Of a DNA stretch of 64,000 nt, positions 56,264 to 64,000 are shown one piece after another. Source of the stretch: Halomarina oriensis (GTDB lineage: Archaea; Halobacteriota; Halobacteria; Halobacteriales; Haloarculaceae); NCBI RefSeq assembly GCF_009791395.1, contig NZ_WSZK01000015.1:124001-188000 (forward strand), given 5' to 3'. Both the position numbers and the translations under genes were made by a program. The stretch's first letter is position 1. The number at the start of each line of letters is the position of its first letter. The notes under the pieces are model-generated. The model did not search any database, was not told the DNA's origin, and saw only the letters and a program-made list of their open reading frames with translations.

Positions 56264-57295
56264 TTACGGTGCCCCCACAGGGTGCAGACCCTGGAATTCG
56301 AGACCGGCCGTCTCCTCGATACCGAGTGCGACGTTGGCGGCGTGGACCGCCTGCCCCGCCGACCCCTTCATCACGTTGTCGATGGCCGAGAACACGACGA
56401 TACGGCCGTTTCTCGGGTCGAGTTCGAAGCCGACCTCGGCGTAGTTCGTGCCCGCGACCGACTTCGGTTCGGGGTAGCGATAGACGCCACCGCCGCCCGA
56501 GACGAGGCGGACGAACGGTTCGTCCTCGTAGCGTTCGCGGAACGCCCCCCACAGGTCACCCGTCGTGACGCGTTCGTCGGGGAAGACGTGACACGTCGCG
56601 CTCGCGCCGCGCACCATGTCGACGGCGTGGACGGTGAACGCGACGCGGCCGACGAACTGCTCGATTTCGGCCTCGTGGCGGTGGCTCGTCGGCGCGTACG
56701 GCCGCACCACACCGGAGCGTTCGGCGTGCGAGGCGGCCGCCCCACCGCCCGCGCCGCCCTCCGAGGAGCCGACCTTCACGTCCACGACGGGGCGCTGTGA
56801 ACCGAGGAGGTCGGCGTCCGCGAGCGGGAGCAGACCGAGCATCGTCGCAGTGGCGTTACAGCCACCCGAGGCGATGAGGTCCGCGCCGGCCAACTCCTCG
56901 CGGTTGAGTTCGGGGAGCGCGTACGTCGCGTCCGCGAGCAGTTCGGGACGCTCGTGGCCGTCGTACCACTCGTCGTACTGGTCTTCGGTGTTCAACCGGA
57001 AGTCAGCAGAGAGGTCGACGACGGTGTCGGCGGCGTCCCGGAAGTCGTCGATGCGCTCCATCGAGACGCCGTGGGGCGTCGCGGCGAACAGCACGTCGAC
57101 CGAGTCGAGGTCGGCGGGGTCGGTAAAGCGCAGGTCCAGTCCGCGCAGGTTGGGGTGGGCGTGACCGACCGTCTTGCGCGTCGCCGACCGACTCGTGGCC
57201 TGTTCGAGGTCGAACTCGGGGTGGCCGGCGAGCAGGCGAAGCAGTTCGCCGCCGGCGAACCCGCTGGCCCCGACGACGCTCGCGGTGAGCGTCAC
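56264..57295 (-). CDS. argC: [LysW]-glutamyl-phosphate reductase (ArgC/LysY type)
   Basis: NADPH-dependent reductase, 343 residues. N-terminal GASGFAGGELLRLLAGHPE binds the cofactor; the catalytic Cys lies in ASGGCNATATM; the substrate His in HAVDMVRGASATCHV region. It starts at GTG 57295, overlapping the argX stop by 4 bp, and argB begins one base after its stop. The insertion PEPKSVAGTNYAEVG is characteristic of the carrier-bound branch. Confidence 0.93.
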   Translation of the reverse strand: MTLTASVVGASGFAGGELLRLLAGHPEFDLEQATSRSATRKTVGHAHPNLRGLDLRFTDPADLDSVDVLFAATPHGVSMERIDDFRDAADTVVDLSADFRLNTEDQYDEWYDGHERPELLADATYALPELNREELAGADLIASGGCNATATMLGLLPLADADLLGSQRPVVDVKVGSSEGGAGGGAAASHAERSGVVRPYAPTSHRHEAEIEQFVGRVAFTVHAVDMVRGASATCHVFPDERVTTGDLWGAFRERYEDEPFVRLVSGGGGVYRYPEPKSVAGTNYAEVGFELDPRNGRIVVFSAIDNVMKGSAGQAVHAANVALGIEETAGLEFQGLHPVGAP

Positions 57296-58182
57296 GTCGT
57301 GGCCTCCACGGTCTGGTCGTCGCCCTCACCGTCACTCGCGGCGACGCGCGACTCCAACCAGTCGACGACCTTCGCAGGCACGTCCACGTCGACGGCGTCG
57401 TCGAGCGCCTTGAACTCGACCGTGTGGTTCACTTCGTGAATCGTGTATCCATCACCCGTCTCCATCAGGTCGACACCCAGGAGACCGCCACCGACGGCCT
57501 CGCTGGCGCGGGCGACGAGGTCCGCCACCTCGTCGTCGACCTCGAACGGTTCTGCCGTCGCGCCCTTCGCGGCGTTGGTGAGCCAGTGGTCCGACGAGCG
57601 GGTCATCCCCGCGATGGGGTCGCCGTCGGCGGCGACGACGCGGATGTCGCGGCCGGGTTTCTCGACGAACTCCTGGACGTAGAACACCTTGTGTTCGTAG
57701 TGGCCGAGCGTCGCCTTGTGTTCGAGGATGGCCTCGGCGGCGCTTCGGGAGTCGAGTTTCGCCATCAGCCGCCCCCACGACCCGACGACGGGTTTGAGGA
57801 CGCAGGGGTAGCCGTACCCCTCGATAGCGTCGAGGGCGGCGTCGGTGGTGAACGCCACCGTGGTGTCGGGCGTCGGGACGCCCGCCGCCTCCAGCGCGAG
57901 GCTCGTCTCGGCCTTGTCCGCACAGAGTGCGGCCGTCTCGGCGCTGTTGACGACGGGCACGTCGTAGTGGTCGAGGAAGCGCGTCGCGTACTTGCTCCGA
58001 CTCGTCGCCAGACAGCGGTCGACGACGACGTCGCAGTCGGTCAGTCCCTCGGGCGCGTCCGACAGCGAGAACTGCTGGTCGCGCACGTCGACTTTCGTCA
58101 CCTCGTGGCCGCGCTCGCGCAGTTCCGAGAGCAGCAGCTTCTCGTCGCGCCGGATGCGCGAGTAGAGGATGCCGACGTTCAC
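57292..58182 (-). CDS. argX: glutamate--LysW ligase ArgX
   Basis: ATP-grasp ligase of 296 residues (LysX/ArgX, RimK-related) that attaches glutamate to the C-terminal Glu of LysW. ATP-grasp features: CVLKPVVGSWGRLMAKL, YVQEFVEKPGRDIRVV, and the metal-binding IHEVNHTVEFKA. In haloarchaea the diaminopimelate route makes lysine, so glutamate rather than aminoadipate is the expected substrate (family knowledge). The GTG start at 58182 overlaps the stop of the 38-codon frame by 4 bp and is preceded by a strong GGGGAGGAGG Shine-Dalgarno sequence. Confidence 0.92.
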   Translation of the reverse strand: MNVGILYSRIRRDEKLLLSELRERGHEVTKVDVRDQQFSLSDAPEGLTDCDVVVDRCLATSRSKYATRFLDHYDVPVVNSAETAALCADKAETSLALEAAGVPTPDTTVAFTTDAALDAIEGYGYPCVLKPVVGSWGRLMAKLDSRSAAEAILEHKATLGHYEHKVFYVQEFVEKPGRDIRVVAADGDPIAGMTRSSDHWLTNAAKGATAEPFEVDDEVADLVARASEAVGGGLLGVDLMETGDGYTIHEVNHTVEFKALDDAVDVDVPAKVVDWLESRVAASDGEGDDQTVEATT

Positions 58183-58295
58183 GCCGCCTCCTCCCCTGCG
58201 GTGGTCTCGCCGCTTCGGGTCGACTCACGTGCTCGGTCGGCGACGCTCACGTGGGTCGCAAGCGTGCCGGGGAGTGTGTCCTGTGTCACCGTCAC
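58179..58295 (-). CDS. candidate 38-residue protein between lysW and argX
   Basis: An open frame from GTG 58295 to TGA 58179 fills the whole lysW-argX gap. Its GTG overlaps the lysW stop (GTGA) and its stop overlaps the argX GTG (GTGA), the same 4-bp coupling seen at argX-argC, argB-argD, argD-lysK and lysK-argF. The product starts VTVTQDTLPGTLATHVSVAD and ends in TTAGEEAA: polar, Thr/Ala/Glu-rich, no membrane helix. About 30 of 38 third positions are G or C. It may be a small protein or only a coupled leader for argX; unproven. Confidence 0.4.
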   Translation of the reverse strand: MTVTQDTLPGTLATHVSVADRARESTRSGETTAGEEAA

Positions 58296-58456
58296 TCCCC
58301 CCAGTCTTCCTCCAGTTCGGGGGCAACGTCGAGCTCGACGGGGTCGGTCGACAGCACCTCCAACTCCGCACCACAGGTCCCGCAGTCGAGTATCTCGCCG
58401 GTCTCCACGTCGTCGGGCAGGACCACGTCGGCCCCGCACTCTGGACAGGTCGTCAT
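58292..58456 (-). CDS. lysW: amino-group carrier protein LysW
   Basis: A 54-residue carrier protein whose C-terminal Glu carries intermediates from glutamate to ornithine. N-terminal zinc ribbon CPECGADVV (Cys4, Cys7) and CGTCGAELE (two Cys), an acidic body, and the conserved C-terminal EDWGE. Start at ATG 58456 with GGAGGT 4 nt before it. It is missed easily because it is so short. It heads the lysW-argX-argC-argB-argD-lysK-argF unit. Confidence 0.93.
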   Translation of the reverse strand: MTTCPECGADVVLPDDVETGEILDCGTCGAELEVLSTDPVELDVAPELEEDWGE

Positions 58457-58480
58457 CGTACCTCCGTCTGGGCGGCTCAG

Positions 58481-58523
58481 CTACTTAATTCCATCGAACC
58501 TATCAGAGAAAATAAACTATAGA
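58481..58523 (-). promoter_or_regulatory. promoter region of the lysW operon
   Basis: Two TATA-like boxes on the minus strand: GGAATTAAGTAG (58481-58492) and AGTTTATTTTC around 58511-58521. The second would give a leader of about 30 nt that contains the GGAGGT before lysW; the first would give an almost leaderless message. The rest of the 218-bp argH-lysW gap shows nothing more. Confidence 0.45.
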
Positions 58524-58674
58524 ACCGTCGCTAACGGCGTCGGAAGCGGTTTCGTCGGCGGATGCGTCGTCGGTGTGTCATCGGTGTGGTAGTTCAGTTC
58601 CGGCCGAAGCCGGCGGCATGGCCCGCCGTCGCGGTGTTCGGGACGGAGCGGTCCTGTGAGCGAGGACGGTCCGG

Positions 58675-60141
58675 TCAGACATACGCCGTCACCTCCGCAC
58701 GGAGTTCGTCGTTCGCGTCGCCGACCGCCGCCACGAGGTCTTCCAGAGCGGTCTCGTCGTCCGCGAGTCCCTCGGACACCGTGTCGAGATGTTCGGCGAC
58801 CGTCTCGGGGGCGGGCCCCCCGAGCGAGTCACGCGCGGCGACGTTCGAGACGGGGTCGAGCGCGGTCTTGACGGCCGCCTCCGAGACGTACGTCGACAGC
58901 GGTTCGTCGAGCACCTCCTCGGCGGCCGCGGCCACGAGGTCGAAACTCGGCGTGCCGCCCTCCTCGGCCGCCTCCGCAGCGAGCGCCAGCACCTCGTGAG
59001 CCGTCCGGAACGGAATCCCGGACGCGGCGAGCAGGTCGGCGACACCCGTCGCCGTCGAGAACCCCTCGCCGGCCGCCGCTTCGAGTTCCGCCTCGGGCCA
59101 GTCGGCGGTGGCGACCGCACCCGCGGCCACCGCCGTCGCCTCCGTCACGGCGTCGACGCTCGCCCAGATGTGCGGCGTCGCCCGTTGCAGGTCGCGGTTG
59201 TACGCGCGTGGCAGGCCCTTCAGCGTCGTCAGCAGGCCGTTGAGCCCCGCGCTGGCGTCGCCCGCGGTCCCCCGCACGAGTTCGAGCGTGTCGGGGTTGA
59301 CCTTCTGGGGCATGATCGAGGAGGTCGAGGAGTAGTCGTCCGCGAGGTCCACGAGGCCCTTGTTGGCGAAGACGAGGACGTCCTCGGCGAGTCCGGAGAG
59401 CGTCGTCGCCAGCGTGGCGAGTGCCGCCGCCGTCTCGACGAGGAAGTCCCGCGTCGCGCTGGCGTCCGTCGCGTTGTCCAGCACGCCGTCGAACCCGAGC
59501 AGTTCGGCGACGCGCTCGCGGTCGATATCGAACGTCGTCCCCGCGAACGCGGCCGCGCCGAGCGGCGACTGGTCGACACGGGCGTACGCGTCGAACAGGC
59601 GTGCCGTGTCACGGGCGAGCGCCTGCTGGTACGAACACGCCCAGTGCGCCACGGTGGTTGGCTGGGCTGGCTGGAGGTGCGTGTAGCCGGGCATCACCGT
59701 CTCGGTGTGCTCGGTGGCGACTTCGAGCAACGCCTCGCGGCAGGCGAGCGTCGCCTCGATGGCGTCGGCGAGGTCCTCGCGCAGGCGGTAGCGGATACAC
59801 GTCGCCACCTCGTCGTTGCGCGAGCGGGCGGTGTGCATCTTCCCGCCCACGGGGCCGACCTGGTCGATGACCGACGTCTCGATGGCCGCGTGGATGTCCT
59901 CGCCCTCGGGGAGACCGGCGTGTTCTTCTACCTCCACCACGTCGAGCGCCTGGAGGATGGTCGCCGCCTCCGTGTCGGTGACGATGTCCTGTTCGGCCAG
60001 CATGACGACGTGGGCGCGGTCGACCGCGAGGTCGGCCTGGAAGATGCGCACGTCGGCGTCGAGCGACGAGAGGAACGACCGAGCGGGGCCGCCGCTGAAG
60101 CGCTCGCGGCGGACCACGTCCGAGTCGTTCGTTCCCGTCAT
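58675..60141 (-). CDS. argH: argininosuccinate lyase
   Basis: Last step of arginine synthesis, 488 residues, fumarase/aspartase superfamily. The signature SSIMPQKVNPDTLEL is present, with the HTARSRNDEVAT and TVMPGYTHLQPAQPT stretches carrying catalytic residues. The ATG at 60141 lies one base after the argG stop; an in-frame GTG at 60159 would overlap argG. It forms a two-gene unit with argG, separated from lysW by a promoter-bearing gap. Confidence 0.96.
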   Translation of the reverse strand: MTGTNDSDVVRRERFSGGPARSFLSSLDADVRIFQADLAVDRAHVVMLAEQDIVTDTEAATILQALDVVEVEEHAGLPEGEDIHAAIETSVIDQVGPVGGKMHTARSRNDEVATCIRYRLREDLADAIEATLACREALLEVATEHTETVMPGYTHLQPAQPTTVAHWACSYQQALARDTARLFDAYARVDQSPLGAAAFAGTTFDIDRERVAELLGFDGVLDNATDASATRDFLVETAAALATLATTLSGLAEDVLVFANKGLVDLADDYSSTSSIMPQKVNPDTLELVRGTAGDASAGLNGLLTTLKGLPRAYNRDLQRATPHIWASVDAVTEATAVAAGAVATADWPEAELEAAAGEGFSTATGVADLLAASGIPFRTAHEVLALAAEAAEEGGTPSFDLVAAAAEEVLDEPLSTYVSEAAVKTALDPVSNVAARDSLGGPAPETVAEHLDTVSEGLADDETALEDLVAAVGDANDELRAEVTAYV

Positions 60142-60142
60142 C

Positions 60143-61384
60143 TCACTGTTCACTGCCACCGTCGGGGAGCGCCTCTGTCGTCTGTTTGGTCGCCTCCTTG
60201 GCCTTGTTCGCCAGACGCGTCTGGAACCCGTGGTACTTCGCGACGCCCGTGGCGTCCTCCTGGGCGATGCCGTCGACGGTCTCGGTGTCGAACGACGCCG
60301 CGGACTCGGAGTACGTGGCGAACTCGCTGTCGCGCCCGACCGGACGACACTGCCCGCCCTCGAACTTCAGGGTGACCGTGCCCGTCACGCGCTCCTGCGT
60401 GGTGGCGATGAACCCTTCGAGCGCGTCGACGAGCGGAGCCATCACGAGGCCCTCGTAGGCCTTCTGGGACCACTGGGCGTCGACCTGCTGTTTGAACTGG
60501 CGTTCCTCCGCAGTGAGGACGAGGCCTTCGAGTGCCTCGTGCGCTGTGAGCAGTGCGGTCGCCGCGGGGTGCTCGTAGTTCTCGCGTACCTTCAGGCCGA
60601 GCATGCGGTCTTCCATCATGTCGGTGCGGCCGACGCCGTGTTTCCCTGCGAGGTCGTTGAGCGTCTCGGTGAGTTCGACAGGGTCCATCTCTTCTCCGTT
60701 CAACGCGACTGGATACCCCTCCTCGAACGTGAGTTCGACGAGTTCGGTCTCGGCGTCTCCAGGAGTCGCGGTCCACTCGTAGATGTCCTCGGGCGGGACG
60801 TAGTTCGGGTCCTCCAGCGCGTCGCCCTCGACCGAGCGACTCCAGAGGTTCGTGTCGATGGACCAGTCGCCGCCGTTCCCGCCGTCGACCGGCAGGTCGT
60901 GTTCGGCGGCGTACTCGACCTCCCAGTCACGGGTCAAGCCGAGTTCGCGGATTGGCGCGATGACCTCCAGGTCGGAGCCACGCCAGACGGCCTCGAAGCG
61001 CAACTGGTCGTTGCCCTTCCCGGTACAGCCGTGGGCGACGGCGTCACAGCCCTCCTCGATGGCGACGTCGAGGATGGCCTGCGCGATGACGGGGCGGGCG
61101 AGCGCGGTCCCGAGCGGGTAGCCCTGGTAGTCGGCGTTGGCGCGGACGGCGTCGAAACAGAGGTCCGCGAACTCGGCTTTCGCGTCGACGACGAAGGTGT
61201 CGACGCCGAGTGCCTCGGCGGTCTCGTCGGCCTCGTCGAACTCCTCGGCGGGTTGGCCGACGTCGACGGTGACGCCGACGACTTCGTCGTAGCCGTACTC
61301 TTCTTTCAACAGCGGGACGCAGACGGTGGTGTCGAGCCCGCCGGAGAAGGCGAGCGCGACTTTCGATTTCGTGGTGTTGGACAT
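60143..61384 (-). CDS. argG: argininosuccinate synthase
   Basis: ATP-dependent ligation of citrulline and aspartate, 413 residues. PP-loop ALAFSGGLDTTV (10-21), the AHGCTGKGNDQLRFE substrate motif, and the GGDWSIDTNLW segment are all typical. First gene of argG-argH. The 293-bp upstream region (61385-61677) holds no other gene, and I cannot fix its promoter with confidence. Confidence 0.97.
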   Translation of the reverse strand: MSNTTKSKVALAFSGGLDTTVCVPLLKEEYGYDEVVGVTVDVGQPAEEFDEADETAEALGVDTFVVDAKAEFADLCFDAVRANADYQGYPLGTALARPVIAQAILDVAIEEGCDAVAHGCTGKGNDQLRFEAVWRGSDLEVIAPIRELGLTRDWEVEYAAEHDLPVDGGNGGDWSIDTNLWSRSVEGDALEDPNYVPPEDIYEWTATPGDAETELVELTFEEGYPVALNGEEMDPVELTETLNDLAGKHGVGRTDMMEDRMLGLKVRENYEHPAATALLTAHEALEGLVLTAEERQFKQQVDAQWSQKAYEGLVMAPLVDALEGFIATTQERVTGTVTLKFEGGQCRPVGRDSEFATYSESAASFDTETVDGIAQEDATGVAKYHGFQTRLANKAKEATKQTTEALPDGGSEQ

Positions 61385-61677
61385 CGGGTGTCGGGTGCGA
61401 TTGCAGCGAACGCGCCGAAACCTCGGCGCTGGGCGGTTGGAAACTGGGCGACGGTCGAGGGGAGAATGTAGTTACTGGGCCAGGAGGCCCGGTCGCACCC
61501 GTCGCGGAAGGGCACCGCCCGCGGCCGGCGTGCCGGGAGAGCGGTGAGTCGTCATTACCAAACCGAAACGACGCGACCAACATAAACCTGTCTCGAACGG
61601 CAAGCACTGCACTGGCGTGTGAGCACCCCACACGGACGTTCGGGGCGTTCTTGTCCGTTCGTCCACTCACTCGGAGG
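61385..61677. other. gene-free divergent region upstream of argG
   Basis: Divergent promoters for argG (minus) and the 2H phosphoesterase (plus) must lie here. Somewhat AT-richer stretches occur at 61551-61590 (ATTACCAAACC and CATAAACC). No perfect palindrome or known arginine operator is recognisable to me. Confidence 0.4.
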
Positions 61678-62172
61678 GTGTACAGTCTGAACGCCCCGAT
61701 TCCCGCCGATGTCGAGACGGTTGCACGGGAACTGCAGGCCGACCTCCCCGAGGGTTGTCGACCGCGCGACCGGCTCACGCTGGTCGTCAAACGGGTCGGC
61801 GAGGGCGAGACCGACCACCGGGAACTGGCTGGACGGGCGCGGGAGGCGCTCTCGGGAGCCTCGGCCAGCCACGCACGACTCGGGGGCGTCGGTACGTTCG
61901 GCGACGAGAACGGCCCCGTCGTCCACCTCCGCGTCGAGAGTCCGGACCTCGAACGCCTCCACCGTCGGCTCTGTCGGTCGTTCGACCCGGTTCCCGACAT
62001 CGAGAGTGAGAACTACGTCCCGCACGTCACGCTCGGGCGTGGCGGCGACGCGGGGGCGGGTACGTCGTTCTGTGAGCGCGAGGTGGAACCGGTCGAGTGG
62101 CAGGTCTCTGACCTGCTGCTGTGGTCGAACCGCTGGCGTGAACCCGTGACGTCACTGGCGCTCGGGCGGTAG
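61678..62172 (+). CDS. 2'-5' RNA ligase-like 2H phosphoesterase
   Basis: A 164-residue 2H-superfamily protein. The second catalytic motif is intact (YVPHVTLGR, HxT), but where the first HxT is expected the sequence reads RDRLTLVVKR, without His. Activity on 2',3'-cyclic or 2'-5' RNA ends is therefore doubtful; it may bind RNA or nucleotides. The GTG at 61678 (VYSLNAPIPADVETVA) starts the family N terminus; a TTG at 61651 is an alternative. Confidence 0.7.
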   Translation: MYSLNAPIPADVETVARELQADLPEGCRPRDRLTLVVKRVGEGETDHRELAGRAREALSGASASHARLGGVGTFGDENGPVVHLRVESPDLERLHRRLCRSFDPVPDIESENYVPHVTLGRGGDAGAGTSFCEREVEPVEWQVSDLLLWSNRWREPVTSLALGR

Positions 62173-62209
62173 TGGACTCTAATCGAGGCGCTCCGGTCGC
62201 GGCGGTCCC

Positions 62210-64000
62210 CTACGGTCGCGGCGGCGACCCGTCCCACGCCTCCATATCCGAGTAGAAGTTGAGCATGGCGAACTTCAGTTTCGACGGGTCGATATCTATC
62301 TGTTCGACGCGCTCCTCGGCCGGGAACGCCTCCTTGACGCTGTACTTCTTCATCTCGCGGCGAGCGCGTTTCGTGTAGCGCTCGTCGAGCAGGATCCGCA
62401 CGCCGAAGTCCGCCGGCGAGCGCACGACCCGCCCGAGCGCCTGTCGGGTCTTGCGGACCGTCGGCACCTCGACGGCGTACTGCCAGCCCACGTCCGTCCC
62501 GTCGAACGCCGTCTCGTAGGCGTCCTGCACCGCGTTCATCCGGTCGTCGAGGTGGGGGTAGGGCACGCCGACGACCACGACGGTCCGGGCGTCGTCGTCG
62601 TCGAAGCTCACCCCCTCGGCGAGGGTGCCCCACAGCGAGGTGAACAGCACGCCGTCGTCGTCAGCGGTGAACCGCTGGCGCAACTCCTCGGCGCGTTCGC
62701 CGGGCCGGTCGAGGTAGCGTGTCGCGTCGATTCCGGCCGTCCCGAGCAGGTCGTGGTAGCGCTCTGCCTCCCGATAGCTGGGGAAGAACGCGAGCGTGTT
62801 CCCCGGCGTGAATTTGACGGCGTCCGCCAGCGCCGAGGCGACCCGCGTCTGCGTGTCGCGCTCCTCGCGTTTCGAGGCGAACAGCGCCGGGATGTCCACC
62901 GCGTACGTCCGGCGGCGCTCCTCGGGGAACACCGCGCCGTACGCCATCTCGACCGGCCCGTCGGTGTCCGGGTCGTCGTTCTCGTCGCCGGCCTCGCCCA
63001 AATCGGCCCCCGACAGCCCCAGCACGTCGCCGAGCACGTCGAACGGTCGGAGCGTCGCGCTCATCAGGACGCTCGCGTGGAGTTCGTCGAACAGCGGTTC
63101 CGTGACACGACGCGGGATGCAGGTGTACAGTTCGGCGCGGCCGTAGATGGCGTCCTCGGCGGTCCCGCCGTCGGTCTGCGCCTGTCCGTTTCCGTTCGCA
63201 TCGACCGCGGCCCGTTCCCCGGCATCGTCGTCGCTTCCGTTGGCGTCGAAGCGGCCCGGTTCCCGCACGGAGACGACGGGGTACTGGCCCTCCTCGTCGG
63301 AGTCGCGCAACCAGTCGTCGACGAACGTCGCCGCCTGGAGGACGCGACACTCCTTGCGGGTCCGCGTCTCACCGTCCTTGTACGCCTCGTGGTACTGCCG
63401 GTCGAGGTCCTTCCCGAGTTCCAGCGCCACGTCGAGGTCCTCGTGGATGCCCTGGCCCGTGTAGGCGTCGAGGAAGGCGAGCGTCAGGTCGTCTCGGCCC
63501 CGGTCGTTGGTGATCGAGAGGTCGTACCAGTCCTCGCCGACCTCCTCGCGTTCGCCGTAGGCCAGCGCCTCCTCGTAGGTGGTCACGAGCGCCTCCCGGA
63601 ACGCGCTGACGACGTTCTCGGCCGGTTCGACGCGTGGGTCAGCGGTCTCTGCGAGTTCCGCCAGCGCGCTGTCGAGCGTCGGTTCGGCGAGCGCACGGGT
63701 CGCGTGGTCGCGGGCGGCGTCCTCGACGTTGTGCGCCTCGTCGAAGACGACGACGACGTCCTCGGGGTCCCTGCCGAGCCACCGGAAGAACTGCTCGCGG
63801 ATCATCGGGTCGAGCAGGTGGTGGTAGTTACAGACCACGAGATCGACGCCCTCCATCCCCTCTTTCAGCAGTTCGTAGCCACAGAACCCCTCCTCGTGGG
63901 CGTGTTCGTAGATGTCGTCGGGCGTCCGCACGTCCTCGAACAGCCACTCGTAGAACGGGTCGGTGTCGGCGACGAGGTTCTTGCGGTAGTACTCACAGAC
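62210..64000 (-). CDS. XPD/DinG-like superfamily 2 DNA helicase (partial, N terminus outside window)
   Basis: The N terminus is cut by the right edge; about 596 residues are visible. The Walker B/DEAH box is VVFDEAHN, motif III ASVLMSATL, motif VI QALGRVVRS. A Cys in VCEYYRKN at the edge and one in GFCGYELL may belong to the 4Fe-4S cluster of XPD-type helicases; the Walker A lies outside. A Asp/Gly/Asn-rich insert (about 230-270 residues into the visible part) is a haloadaptive loop. Predicted 5'-3' helicase for repair. Confidence 0.87.
   Translation of the reverse strand, partial: VCEYYRKNLVADTDPFYEWLFEDVRTPDDIYEHAHEEGFCGYELLKEGMEGVDLVVCNYHHLLDPMIREQFFRWLGRDPEDVVVVFDEAHNVEDAARDHATRALAEPTLDSALAELAETADPRVEPAENVVSAFREALVTTYEEALAYGEREEVGEDWYDLSITNDRGRDDLTLAFLDAYTGQGIHEDLDVALELGKDLDRQYHEAYKDGETRTRKECRVLQAATFVDDWLRDSDEEGQYPVVSVREPGRFDANGSDDDAGERAAVDANGNGQAQTDGGTAEDAIYGRAELYTCIPRRVTEPLFDELHASVLMSATLRPFDVLGDVLGLSGADLGEAGDENDDPDTDGPVEMAYGAVFPEERRRTYAVDIPALFASKREERDTQTRVASALADAVKFTPGNTLAFFPSYREAERYHDLLGTAGIDATRYLDRPGERAEELRQRFTADDDGVLFTSLWGTLAEGVSFDDDDARTVVVVGVPYPHLDDRMNAVQDAYETAFDGTDVGWQYAVEVPTVRKTRQALGRVVRSPADFGVRILLDERYTKRARREMKKYSVKEAFPAEERVEQIDIDPSKLKFAMLNFYSDMEAWDGSPPRP

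Overview
The window is chromosomal DNA of a halophilic archaeon (class Halobacteria). The evidence is the very high G+C at third codon positions, the strongly acidic proteins (Asp/Glu-rich, Lys-poor), and many leaderless genes with a TATA-like box about 27 bp before the start codon. Marker families also point there: LysW-dependent arginine synthesis, HalOD1, amphi-Trp, Bat-type HTH, ribosomal protein L40e, Agl23 and Tat-exported surface proteins. The genus cannot be set from the sequence alone. I see no tRNA, rRNA, CRISPR array, transposase or prophage; this is mostly core metabolism plus a few accessory loci.

Layout. 1-3.4 kb: an AAA ATPase cut by the left edge, and an Agl23-like membrane protein frameshifted near its C terminus. 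3.6-14.9 kb: thiolase, an arsR-arsM arsenic pair with a perfect palindromic operator, a BtrH-like protein, a hotdog thioesterase, a Na+/H+ antiporter with TrkA domains, an MBL hydrolase, serS, a YihY-family membrane protein, an NTF2-like protein, Tsr3 and small unknowns. 15-17.5 kb: an enolase-like protein, a dispersed intergenic repeat, rpl40e, a striking cluster of hairpins and a Tat-exported cupin. 17.6-30.9 kb: uvrB, a HAD-type phosphatase broken by an 8-bp tandem repeat, a class I ribonucleotide reductase whose small subunit has class Ic (Phe-type) residues, an SPFH protein, DsrE, a Bat-type regulator, amphi-Trp, uvrC and Nudix. 31-39 kb: an ABC exporter with two paralogous permeases, NAD-dependent ligA, a 170-bp palindromic element, an aminotransferase and an MFS transporter. 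39-42 kb: a Tat-exported beta-helix surface protein with three C-terminal repeat domains, behind an AT-rich promoter region. 42-51.3 kb: amino-acid synthesis (metY-metX, serB, serA, thrC). 52.2-61.4 kb: all genes from glutamate to arginine on one strand (argG, argH, lysW, argX, argC, argB, argD, lysK, argF). 61.7-64 kb: a 2H phosphoesterase and an XPD/DinG-like helicase cut by the right edge.

The arginine genes are joined by 4-bp stop/start overlaps or 1-nt gaps. A previously easy-to-miss 38-codon frame fits exactly between lysW and argX with the same 4-bp overlap at both ends, so a small protein there is a serious possibility. Other points worth checking are the two frameshifts (a 7-G run in agl23, an 8-bp repeat in the HAD gene), the palindromic element in front of ligA, the hairpin cluster behind rpl40e, palindromes before the ribonucleotide reductase operon, and near-identical repeats in the surface protein.
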